NCBI RefSeq assembly: GCF_002008365.1
Contig: NZ_MRDL01000051.1
Span: 558,001-622,000, forward strand
Direction: 5' to 3'
DNA: 64,000 nt
DNA from: Rhizobium leguminosarum bv. viciae USDA 2370
GTDB lineage: Bacteria; Pseudomonadota; Alphaproteobacteria; Rhizobiales; Rhizobiaceae
The notes below the pieces were generated by a model, which worked only from the letters and a program-made list of their open reading frames with translations, was not told where the DNA came from and made no database searches. Numbering within the stretch: position 1 is the stretch's first letter; each line of letters opens with the position of its first letter. Positions 48,669 to 58,660 of the stretch are shown here, in pieces. Made by a program: the position numbers and the translations under genes.

Positions 48669-48974
48669 TCAATCGCGCTTGATGCTCATCAGCATTTCCC
48701 ACATGTCGGCGCCGGTCTCGAAGACCACGGCGTTCGCCTTGTAGCTCTGCTCGGCTTCGATCAGATCGGTCAGTTCGGTGGTCGGATCGACATCGGATGC
48801 GGTCGGGTCGACGAGGGCCTGGACGCCGCCTGATACAACGGAGGTGAGGCTGGTATTCAGCCTGGCATAGTCCGGCGTGCTACTGTTTGCGATGTTGTTG
48901 GCAATTGCGCCGACACGTGTGGTCTGCGCCCGCATTCCCGAAAGAGCAATGCTCGTAATACCCGATATGCTCAT
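48669..48974 (-). CDS. orphan flagellar rod/hook-like small protein
   Basis: A 101-residue protein with the two end motifs of axial flagellar proteins. The N-terminus SISGITSIALSGMRAQTTRVGAIANNIANSSTPDYARL matches the basal-body rod motif, and the C-terminus TTELTDLIEAEQSYKANAVVFETGADMWEMLMSI matches the rod C-terminal domain. The central domain is missing, and it lies far from any flagellar gene in this window. It may be a minor rod component, an adaptor or a domesticated relic; the ends look intact rather than decayed. Confidence 0.82.
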   Translation of the reverse strand: MSISGITSIALSGMRAQTTRVGAIANNIANSSTPDYARLNTSLTSVVSGGVQALVDPTASDVDPTTELTDLIEAEQSYKANAVVFETGADMWEMLMSIKRD

Positions 48975-49006
48975 CAGCCGTTTCCCCAGAACTGGATGGT
49001 AACCTT

Positions 49007-49168
49007 CTAGCTGTGAGGGTTTAGGAAATGCTGAAGGCTTTGCGTTAGCAAAAGCCTTAGGTCAGGGCCTTGTGCCGTCGCCTCTGTGCAGGATCGGCAC
49101 GGGACTATATCCAGGATAGGCGGCAGTGGAGCGCCTTTGCGACGATTTTCAAGTTCGATATGGTCCAT
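49007..49168 (-). CDS. possible 53-residue protein
   Basis: A short frame whose ATG at 49168 is preceded by AGGAG at ideal distance (AGGAGAATAGCC). The product has a CRSC pair in the middle and no known domain. It lies 32 bp upstream of the flagellar-rod-like gene on the same strand and could be its operon partner. The strong ribosome-binding site is the main support. Confidence 0.4.
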   Translation of the reverse strand: MDHIELENRRKGAPLPPILDIVPCRSCTEATAQGPDLRLLLTQSLQHFLNPHS

Positions 49169-49397
49169 GGCTATTCTCCTTGGCTGGAATGAACGGATTT
49201 CGGAATGGGGCGATCTGGTTGCGCGGCTGTCAGTTTTGCGTTCCTGTTCGCTGGCCTTGAAAGAACCGTCGAGCAGGTTTGAAATGCAGGACATTCAATG
49301 CTGGTGTAGCTCGGCCTATACTTCTGTCCAGGTTTCAGCGGGGCCGACGAGATTGGGATGCGATGACCGGATCAACAAGATCATCCCCAATACCTAT

Positions 49398-49585
49398 GTA
49401 TAGTTTCGTTACCTGCTATCGGGACGGTAAGGTCTGGGTGTCTCTCGGAAGTGACTTCCATGTGGAGACCGGCACCGCGAATGTGCCGATAGACATCGGC
49501 ATGTCCCCTCCCGCGCCGAAGTCTCGTGGATCCGACGATCCGCCAGGACCGCTCCGCCGCCCCTTGGAGCGGTCCGATCTTTTTT
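49398..49585 (+). ncRNA. candidate structured RNA (serial hairpins ending in a terminator)
   Basis: The 500 bp between 49168 and the molybdoenzyme start have no convincing gene but hold a series of short perfect hairpins: GGAAG-TGA-CTTCC (49447-49459), GGCAC-N7-GTGCC (49471-49487), CCGAT-N4-ATCGG (49486-49499, sharing two bases with the previous one) and GGATC-CGAC-GATCC (49528-49541). A strong intrinsic terminator follows at 49546-49585. Between the third and fourth lies unpaired CCCCTCCC (49505-49512), an anti-Shine-Dalgarno-like stretch as in several alphaproteobacterial small RNAs. It may be an independent sRNA or a leader of the downstream gene. The 5' end is not visible; 49398 is an estimate. 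Confidence 0.5.
49546..49585 (+). terminator. strong intrinsic terminator upstream of the molybdoenzyme gene
   Basis: GGACCGCTCC and GGAGCGGTCC form a perfect 10-bp stem with a 10-nt loop, followed by GATC and six T's on the plus strand. It lies 84 bp upstream of the FdhF/YdeP start, so it either ends a separate short transcript or can stop transcription before the enzyme gene. Confidence 0.85.
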
Positions 49586-49668
49586 AAGTGGATGTCCGCG
49601 CCATCTATCGCATGGCATCCCTTTGCATTGATAATGGGCTGACCCTCGGCGGATTTGTGGAGCAGGTG

Positions 49669-51954
49669 ATGACCAAGAAGCGGCCGAAAGGCATTGAGAA
49701 ATACACGGCCCCCGCCGGCGGCTGGGGTGCACTCAAAGCCGTTGCCGAAACCCTTGCGCGCCAGCAGGTCATTGCGCAGGGGGCTGCGACGCTGCTGAAA
49801 GCCAATCAGCCCGAGGGCTTCGATTGTCCGGGCTGCGCTTGGCCCGATCCCAAACATACGAGTTCGTTCGAGTTCTGTGAAAATGGCGCCAAGGCGATCA
49901 CCTGGGAATCCACGGCGAAACGTGCCGGGCCTGACTTTTTCGCGGCGCATACGGTCGCCGAGCTGTGGCAATGGAACGACCATCAGTTGGAAGACCAGGG
50001 CCGCCTGACGCACCCGCTGGTCTATGATCACGCCAGCGACCGTTACCTGCCGATCGGCTGGGAGGAAGCCTTCGCGCTGATCGGCGCGGAACTGCGCAAA
50101 CTGCCCGATCCTGACATGGCTGAATTCTACACATCGGGACGCGCCTCGAACGAGGCGGCATTCCTGTTCCAGCTTTTCGTCAGGGCCTACGGCACCAACA
50201 ATTTTCCCGACTGCTCGAACATGTGCCATGAGGCAACCAGCGTCGGCCTGCCACACTCGATCGGGGTCGGGAAGGGCACGGTGACCCTCGAAGATTTCGA
50301 TCATGCCGATGCGATCTTCAGCTTCGGCCACAATCCTGGCACCAACCACCCGCGGATGATGACCACCCTGCATGATGCCGCGAGGCGCGGCGTCCCGGTC
50401 GTGGTCTTCAATCCCCTGAAAGAACGCGCGCTCGAGAAATTTGCGGCACCGCAGAACCCGGTGGAAATGGCGACGATGTCTTCGACGCCGATCGCATCGG
50501 CTTATCATCAGCTGCGCACCGGCGGGGATCTCGCTGCCCTCAAGGGCCTGATGAAGCGGATATTCGAGCGCGACGATGCCGATATCGCGGCAGGCGGCAA
50601 AGGCTTTCTCGACCGTGAATTCATCGAAGCCCACACGATCGGACTGGAGGCTCTCAAGGCCGATATTGCAAAGACGGAGTGGGTGTCGATCCTGAAGAGA
50701 TCAGGACTGACGCTCGAAGCGCTCGACAGCGCCGTTGATGTCTATCTCAACGCCCGCAATGTCATCCTCTGCTATGGCATGGGCATCACCCAGCACAGCC
50801 ACGGCACCGCCAATGTCCAGCAGCTTGCCAACTTCCTGATGTTGCGGGGAAATATCGGCCGCCAGGGTGCTGGTATCTGCCCGCTGCGGGGGCATTCGAA
50901 CGTTCAAGGTGACCGGACCGTCGGGATCACCGAGATCCCCAACAAGGCGCTTCTCGATGGTATGGAGAAGGCCTTCAGTTTCCGCCCGCCCGAGGAGAAA
51001 GGCCATAATGCCATCGAGGCCATCGAGGCGATCATCGAAGGCCGGTCGAAGGCGCTTGTCTGTCTCGGCGGCAATCTCGCCGTCGCCATATCCGATCCGG
51101 AAGCGACGTTCGAAGGTATGCGCAAGCTCGACCTTGCGGTCCATCTCGCGACAAAACCCAATCGCTCGCATCTGCTGATCGCCCGAAACTCCATCATCCT
51201 TCCTGTCCTCGGTCGTACCGATCAAGACATTCAGAAGACGGGACCACAATCGGTGACCGTCGAGGATTCCATGTCGATGGTGCACGCCTCACGCGGCTTT
51301 CTGAAGCCGCCCGGCGACGAACTAAGGTCCGAACCGGCCATTATCGCCGGCATCGCCAAGGCAACGCTCGGCGCCAAATACGATATCGATTGGGACGGGA
51401 TGGTCGCTGACTACAACCGCATTCGCGAAAAGATCGAGGTGGTCTTTCCCGATTTCCATGATTTCAACACAAGGGTCAGGAAACCCGGCGGCTTCCGGCT
51501 CACGGTGGCCGCCTCCGATCGGCAATGGCGCACGCCCTCAGGAAAAGCGCAGTTCCTCATCGCGCCTGGACTGGAGGAAGATCCGCGCCTTGCAGACGCA
51601 GACACACTGGTTCTGACAACGCTGCGCAGTCACGACCAGTACAACACGACAATCTACAGCCTTGACGACCGCTATCGAGGTGTCTTCGGCCGCCGTGACG
51701 TGATCTTCATGAACAGCGGGGATCTCTCCGCACGCGGCCTCGCCGACGGCGACAAGGTCGATATCGAGTCGGTCGCTGAAACCGGCAGCAGGGCGGTCAA
51801 AGGCTTCACCGCAGTGGCCTACGACATCCCTGTTGGCTCCATCGCCGGATATTATCCCGAGATGAACAGGGTCATCGCGCTTGGTGATTACGACCGGAGA
51901 TCGGGAACGCCTGCCTACAAGGGCGTGCCGGTCAAGGTGCAGAAGTCCGCGTGA
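49669..51954 (+). CDS. FdhF/YdeP family molybdopterin oxidoreductase
   Basis: A 761-residue molybdenum enzyme of the formate dehydrogenase alpha-subunit-like YdeP group. It opens with APAGGWGALKAVAETL and has DCPGCAWPDP near residue 51. The molybdopterin region includes YTSGRASNEAAFLFQLFVRAYGTNN, SNMCHEATSVGLPHSIGVGKGT and FGHNPGTNHPRMM, with the C-terminal binding domain near LTTLRSHDQYNTTIYS. E. coli YdeP is linked to acid resistance; the true substrate is unknown. The ATG at 49669 has GGAG at 49659 and gives the normal length; a GTG at 49588 overlaps the terminator. No fdhD or electron-transfer subunit is adjacent. Confidence 0.9.
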   Translation: MTKKRPKGIEKYTAPAGGWGALKAVAETLARQQVIAQGAATLLKANQPEGFDCPGCAWPDPKHTSSFEFCENGAKAITWESTAKRAGPDFFAAHTVAELWQWNDHQLEDQGRLTHPLVYDHASDRYLPIGWEEAFALIGAELRKLPDPDMAEFYTSGRASNEAAFLFQLFVRAYGTNNFPDCSNMCHEATSVGLPHSIGVGKGTVTLEDFDHADAIFSFGHNPGTNHPRMMTTLHDAARRGVPVVVFNPLKERALEKFAAPQNPVEMATMSSTPIASAYHQLRTGGDLAALKGLMKRIFERDDADIAAGGKGFLDREFIEAHTIGLEALKADIAKTEWVSILKRSGLTLEALDSAVDVYLNARNVILCYGMGITQHSHGTANVQQLANFLMLRGNIGRQGAGICPLRGHSNVQGDRTVGITEIPNKALLDGMEKAFSFRPPEEKGHNAIEAIEAIIEGRSKALVCLGGNLAVAISDPEATFEGMRKLDLAVHLATKPNRSHLLIARNSIILPVLGRTDQDIQKTGPQSVTVEDSMSMVHASRGFLKPPGDELRSEPAIIAGIAKATLGAKYDIDWDGMVADYNRIREKIEVVFPDFHDFNTRVRKPGGFRLTVAASDRQWRTPSGKAQFLIAPGLEEDPRLADADTLVLTTLRSHDQYNTTIYSLDDRYRGVFGRRDVIFMNSGDLSARGLADGDKVDIESVAETGSRAVKGFTAVAYDIPVGSIAGYYPEMNRVIALGDYDRRSGTPAYKGVPVKVQKSA

Positions 51955-51987
51955 GGTCAGGCAAGCGGACTGACCTGGCGGGCTCGG

Positions 51988-53034
51988 CTACCGCGACGCC
52001 ACCCAGTCGTGCCAGTCGCTTTCGTTGCCGTTGAACACGTTGAGATCGATCTTGCCGTCGACGCCATCGGAAAGGCCGGAGCCGGAATACTGCCAGAAGA
52101 GCCACTTGCGGCCCGGATAAACCTTGGAGGGATGAGCGGCGACCGAGCGCAGCCAGAAGGGATAGTCGAGCAGTTGACCCTTCAAATTGTCGCGGTAGAA
52201 GTCCGGCGCCGTGTAGATGATCGGGCGTTGGCCGTAATAGCGCTCCAGCTTGTCCATGAAAACCTGCATCTTTTCCCGGACACGTGCAGGCGAGATGCGC
52301 CTCTTGCAGCTCGATTCGCCGTTCCATTCAACGTCGATGACGGGTGGAAGAGCGTTGGCTTCCCTCGGCACGTTGCGGATGAACCAGTCGGCCTGTTCGC
52401 CGGCTGTCCGGCACCAGTAGAAGAAGTGATATGCGCCGTGTTTCAGGCCGGCTTCCTTGGCCCGGCGCCAGTTTTTCTTGAACATCGGATCGAGGTGATC
52501 GCCGCCGTCGGTGGCCTTGATGTAGACGAAGTTCGCGCCTTGCCGCCGCAAGGTCTCCCAGTCGATCTCGCCCTGCCAGCGCGACACGTCGACACCGTGG
52601 ACGGCTAGCTTTCTGGGCGAGGTGGAGCCGAAGTTGATCGGCTTGGCATCGCGGAACCGGTGGCCGTAAATTTGCCCGCGGGTCGGCGACCTCGTGCCGA
52701 GATCGGGCATTGTATTGCCGGCGGGATTGGTCGGCATCAGCAGGGCGACCGGCTTTTCCATCGGCATCGGCATGCCGACCGGCCTGTCTGCGGGCACGAG
52801 CGCCTGCGGCTCTGGAACCTCTCCTGTCCAGCTCAACGCCTGCGGCGGCGGGCTTGCCTGGGGCGCAGGATCGCCCACGGCGGCAGCCGGTATCGGGCCG
52901 CTCGGCTGGGTGATGGCGTTGGTCGTTTCCCGCGACGGTACGGGGGTGAGCACATCTTCGGCGCCAGAACTTGCGGCGCATCCCGACAGGATCAAGGCGG
53001 CGAGGAGGATTGCTAGCACAGCCGATGGACGCAT
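51988..53034 (-). CDS. GH25 family muramidase lipoprotein
   Basis: A 348-residue lipoprotein with a hydrophobic leader and lipobox LSGC (Cys near 20), then a Pro-rich linker to about residue 135. The C-terminal glycoside hydrolase 25 domain starts at HGVDVSRWQGEIDWETL and contains KATDGGDHLDPMFKKNW, GAYHFFYW, VIDVEWNGES (catalytic Asp/Glu pair) and WLFWQYSGSG. GH25 enzymes cleave the MurNAc-GlcNAc bond. A membrane-anchored member suggests self wall remodelling rather than attack. The ATG at 53034 begins the leader. Confidence 0.9.
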   Translation of the reverse strand: MRPSAVLAILLAALILSGCAASSGAEDVLTPVPSRETTNAITQPSGPIPAAAVGDPAPQASPPPQALSWTGEVPEPQALVPADRPVGMPMPMEKPVALLMPTNPAGNTMPDLGTRSPTRGQIYGHRFRDAKPINFGSTSPRKLAVHGVDVSRWQGEIDWETLRRQGANFVYIKATDGGDHLDPMFKKNWRRAKEAGLKHGAYHFFYWCRTAGEQADWFIRNVPREANALPPVIDVEWNGESSCKRRISPARVREKMQVFMDKLERYYGQRPIIYTAPDFYRDNLKGQLLDYPFWLRSVAAHPSKVYPGRKWLFWQYSGSGLSDGVDGKIDLNVFNGNESDWHDWVASR

Positions 53035-53156
53035 AAGAACCTGCACGCAAAACAAGGGACCGACGATGATCCATGTTGATGGAAGCCGCCTTTATGAATT
53101 GCTAACAGAGACTTGCTAAGAAAGGTTAAATTTGATCCTTGAGCGCCAAAAGCATA

Positions 53157-53187
53157 AAGCCCCTCCCAACCCGTGGGAGGAGCTTTG
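53157..53187 (-). terminator. terminator-like hairpin copied with the gcvP fossil
   Basis: AAGCCCCTCCCA and TGGGAGGAGCTT pair with one mismatch. The same AAGCCCCTCCCA arm appears downstream of the intact gcvP at 55346. Its presence at the same position relative to the stop supports a duplicated 3' segment. Confidence 0.55.
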
Positions 53188-53197
53188 GCTAACGCTG

Positions 53198-53400
53198 CTA
53201 TTCGGCCGCCTCGACGTAGATTTCCACCAGCGGGCAGCTGCAGATGAGGTTGCGGTCGTCGTAGACGTTGTCGACGCGGAAGCCGCCGGGCGAGAAGCAG
53301 GCCTGTTCGCGGCTATGGGGGCGATCCCAATCGCCGACGAGGTTCTTCCAGCTTCGCGGAGATCCTCCATGTCGATGTTGCCATTCTTGCGCAACTCCAT
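53198..53400 (-). pseudogene. relic of a second gcvP 3' end
   Basis: The minus strand from 53345 to 53198 encodes NLVGDWDRPHSREQACFSPGGFRVDNVYDDRNLICSCPLVEIYVEAAE and a stop (split here for reading: NLVGDWDRPHSREQACF, GGFRVDNVYDDRNLIC, EIYVEAAE). This matches the last 60 residues of intact gcvP in this window, with a ten-residue deletion. Upstream, in another frame, RKNGNIDMEDLREA resembles gcvP residues near 625 (RENGDIDLDDFRA). So two distant parts of a glycine decarboxylase gene are joined with a frame change; about 260 residues between them are gone. Divergence from the intact copy is considerable, implying an old or foreign copy. Confidence 0.85.
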
Positions 53401-53432
53401 CTGAGACGGCCGTGCCGGATGGTACGACAGCC

Positions 53433-54017
53433 TCAGCGACTGGCTTTCATGCCCGCTATCAGAATATCGATGAGTTGCCTTGCCGCATCCCGCCAGGCGG
53501 GGCCACAGCTGATGCTCGCGCCGCCCGCCAGGGCGCGCAGGATATCGAGTGGGTCCATCGCCAGACGGATTTCACCGGTGGCGACTGCGCGATCCACCAG
53601 CAGATTGACGGCACCTATGATCAAATCGGCAGAATCGGCATAGAGCTCGGAGGTGCCGCCGACCAAAGAATCCAGCACCTCGGACATGCCGTGTTTCGTC
53701 ACGACATAATCCACGAACTGCACCAGCCACAGGCGAAGCGCTTCGACAGGCGGATGTGTATCGGCAAGACTTTTGGCGGCAGCGGCAAGCTGCGTCGTCT
53801 CGTTGCGGTAGATGGCGGAAACCAGTGCATCGCGCGTCGGGAAATGGCGATAGAGTGTGCCGATGCCGACGCCCGCGATGCGGGCGATTTCCTCCAGGCT
53901 GGCGCTGGAACCCTTGTCGGCAAAGACGGTCTTTGCCGTTTCCATCAGCAGAAGACGATTGCGTTCGGCATCCGCACGCGGCTTTCGGACGGTGGGTCCG
54001 TCACTTTTTTCAGCCAT
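53433..54017 (-). CDS. TetR/AcrR family transcriptional repressor
   Basis: A 194-residue TetR-type regulator. The helix-turn-helix is at residues about 15-60 (LLLMETAKTVFADKGSSASLEEIARIAGVGIGTLYRHF). The C-terminal ligand domain is family-variable and contains PVEALRLWLVQFVDYV. The ATG at 54017 is preferred since upstream codons cross the operator. It diverges from the SDR gene with two tandem palindromes between, so it most likely represses both genes and responds to an SDR substrate. Confidence 0.92.
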   Translation of the reverse strand: MAEKSDGPTVRKPRADAERNRLLLMETAKTVFADKGSSASLEEIARIAGVGIGTLYRHFPTRDALVSAIYRNETTQLAAAAKSLADTHPPVEALRLWLVQFVDYVVTKHGMSEVLDSLVGGTSELYADSADLIIGAVNLLVDRAVATGEIRLAMDPLDILRALAGGASISCGPAWRDAARQLIDILIAGMKASR

Positions 54018-54041
54018 TTCCGAGAAGTCCCCTTGATAACC

Positions 54042-54077
54042 GGAGGCACCCTCCATATTTATCTGGAGGCATCCTCC
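54042..54077. promoter_or_regulatory. tandem TetR operators
   Basis: GGAGGCACCCTCC (54042-54054) and GGAGGCATCCTCC (54065-54077) are near-identical 13-bp palindromes of the form GGAGG-N3-CCTCC, with start-to-start spacing of 23 bp and an AT-rich spacer. They fill the gap between the divergent TetR and SDR genes, as expected for cooperative dimer binding. Confidence 0.8.
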
Positions 54078-54151
54078 TTTTATTTCATTTGAGGCCGGCG
54101 GGCAATGGTCCACCAGCCCGGAGCGGTGCGTCCATAATCAAGGAGATAATC

Positions 54152-55120
54152 ATGAGTGGACTTTTTGGCGCGACATCAACCACCGATGAGGTGCTCGCCG
54201 GCGTCGATCTCAAGGGCAAGCGAGTTCTGGTGACGGGTGTTTCGGCCGGCCTCGGCGTGGAAACCGCGCGCGTGTTGGCAGCCCATGGAGCGCAGGTGGT
54301 GGGTACGGCACGTGACCTTGCAAAGGCGAGGGCGGCAACGGAAGTCGTGCGCGCCGGTGCGGCCAATGGCGGCAGCCTGGATATCGTCGAGCTTGATCTT
54401 GCCTCTCTGGCAAGCGTGCGCGCCTGCGCCGATGCGCTCATTGGGGATGGCCGGCCCTTCGATGTCGTCATTGCCAATGCCGGCGTGATGGCGGCTCCTT
54501 TCGGCCGCACCGCCGATGGCTTCGAAACGCAGTTCGGCACCAACCATCTCGGTCATTTCGTGCTGGTCAACCGCATCGCGCCGCTGATCAAATCGGGCGG
54601 CCGAGTGGTGATCGTCGCATCCTCGGCCCATCGCATGGCGCCCTTTAGCCTCGACGACCTCAATTTCGAGAGCAAGACCTATGAGCCCTGGGCGGCCTAT
54701 GCCCAGTCGAAAACCGCAAATATCCTGTTCGCAGTGGAACTCGACCGGCGCCTCAAGGAGCGCGGCATCCGTGCAACGGCACTGCATCCCGGCGGCATCC
54801 AGACCGAACTCGACCGTCATCTCGACCCTAATATGATTGAAGGCATGATAACGCAGATCAACGCAGCACTCGCCGCCGAGGGCAAGCCGTCCTTCCAGTG
54901 GAAGACGATTCCTCAGGGTGCGGCTACCTCCGTCTGGGCAGGTTTCGTCGCCCCGGCAGACGCGGTCGGCGGCAAATATTGCGAGAATTGCCACATCTCC
55001 GAAGTGACGGATGCGGAGATCAGCCCGATTTCCGAAGGCGTGCGCACCTACGCGCTCGATCCCGAGACGGCCAGGGCATTGTGGGCCAAAAGCGAGGATA
55101 TGGTCGGCGAGCGCTTCTAG
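54152..55120 (+). CDS. short-chain dehydrogenase/reductase
   Basis: A 322-residue SDR oxidoreductase using NAD(P)H. The cofactor motif TGVSAGLGVETAR lies near residue 28, the NAG motif in VIANAGVMAAPFG, and the catalytic SSAH...YAQSKTAN (Ser, Tyr-x3-Lys) in the middle. It most resembles the retinol dehydrogenase/WW-domain-like group of bacterial SDRs that end in a long C-terminal tail. The ATG at 54152 follows AAGGAG. Control by the divergent TetR gene is likely; the substrate is unknown. Confidence 0.92.
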   Translation: MSGLFGATSTTDEVLAGVDLKGKRVLVTGVSAGLGVETARVLAAHGAQVVGTARDLAKARAATEVVRAGAANGGSLDIVELDLASLASVRACADALIGDGRPFDVVIANAGVMAAPFGRTADGFETQFGTNHLGHFVLVNRIAPLIKSGGRVVIVASSAHRMAPFSLDDLNFESKTYEPWAAYAQSKTANILFAVELDRRLKERGIRATALHPGGIQTELDRHLDPNMIEGMITQINAALAAEGKPSFQWKTIPQGAATSVWAGFVAPADAVGGKYCENCHISEVTDAEISPISEGVRTYALDPETARALWAKSEDMVGERF

Positions 55121-55171
55121 GCCGTAAACCGGCACGCTTCGAGCTGATAGAGAGCAGGGGAACTGGGAAAC

Positions 55172-55247
55172 TGGTGCCCCTGCCGAGGAGTTGAACCTGG
55201 ATCAGCGGCTAACCAGACAGCTGCTCTGACGTTGAGCTACGCAGGGC
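55172..55247 (-). pseudogene. degenerate tRNA
   Basis: The minus strand reads like a 76-base tRNA with encoded CCA end. It has a D-arm GCTC/GAGC, an anticodon arm GCTGT-CTGGTTA-GCCGC with one mismatch (GGT in the anticodon position), and a T-loop TTCAACT. Errors mark it as non-functional: the 5' acceptor GCCCTGCG no longer pairs cleanly with CAGGGGC, and an extra C breaks the T-stem (CCAGG versus CCTCGG). It lies between the SDR gene and gcvP. A tRNA finder score would settle whether it is still recognised. Confidence 0.6.
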
Positions 55248-55342
55248 GTAGCATGTTATGCCAGAGATGACGTTCGCAGGCGAACGGAGCTTCGAGAGAC
55301 GGTTAGAGGCTAAGGTTAACCGCGCATCTCTATCAGAATTAG

Positions 55343-55370
55343 AAAAGCCCCTCCCATGATGGAAGGGGCT
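55343..55370 (-). terminator. intrinsic terminator of the gcv operon
   Basis: AGCCCCT and AGGGGCT form a stem around TCCCATGATGGA, where further pairing is possible. On the minus strand TTTTC follows. It lies about 40 bp past the gcvP stop. Confidence 0.7.
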
Positions 55371-55410
55371 CGGATTGTTCGGCCCTTCGCTACAGCATCG
55401 GCCTCGACCG

Positions 55411-58274
<2,864 letters not shown>

Positions 58275-58275
<1 letters not shown>

Positions 58276-58637
58276 TACGCAGTGAGCTCCTTGTAGGCCG
58301 CTTCGTCGAGCAGACCATCGGCGTCGGCAGCATTTGCAAGCTTCAGCTTGAAGAACCAGCCGGCGCCCTGAGGATCGGAATTGACCAGCGACGGATCTGC
58401 AACGATGGCCGGATTGACCTCGGTGATCTCGCCATCAAGTGGACAATAGACGTCGGAAGCAGCCTTGACCGATTCAACGGTCGCGGCATTGCCGTTCTTG
58501 GAGAAGGTTGCGCCGACTTCCGGGAGTTCGACGAAAACCAGGTCGCCGAGCTGATCGACGGCATAAGTGGTGATGCCGACCGTCGCAACGCCGCCTTCGA
58601 TCTTCAGCCATTCGTGTTCTTCGGTAAATTTCAGCAT
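58275..58637 (-). CDS. gcvH: glycine cleavage system H protein
   Basis: A 120-residue lipoyl carrier protein. The lipoylated lysine is in TVESVKAASDVYCPL near residue 60, and the N-terminal FTEEHEWLKIEGGVATVGIT is standard. It shuttles the aminomethyl group between GcvP and GcvT. It lies 23 bp after gcvT and overlaps gcvP by one base. Confidence 0.97.
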
Positions 58638-58660
58638 TGTTCGTCCTCTCTGGAAAAGGT

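Noticed and set aside
49086..49587. Plus-strand short frames upstream of the molybdoenzyme
   Set aside because: They lack ribosome-binding sites, and the longest runs through the terminator hairpin, which fits a structured RNA better than a protein.
49588..49668. GTG at 49588 as the molybdoenzyme start
   Set aside because: It begins 3 bp after the terminator T-run with no ribosome-binding site; the ATG at 49669 has GGAG and restores the family's normal N-terminus.
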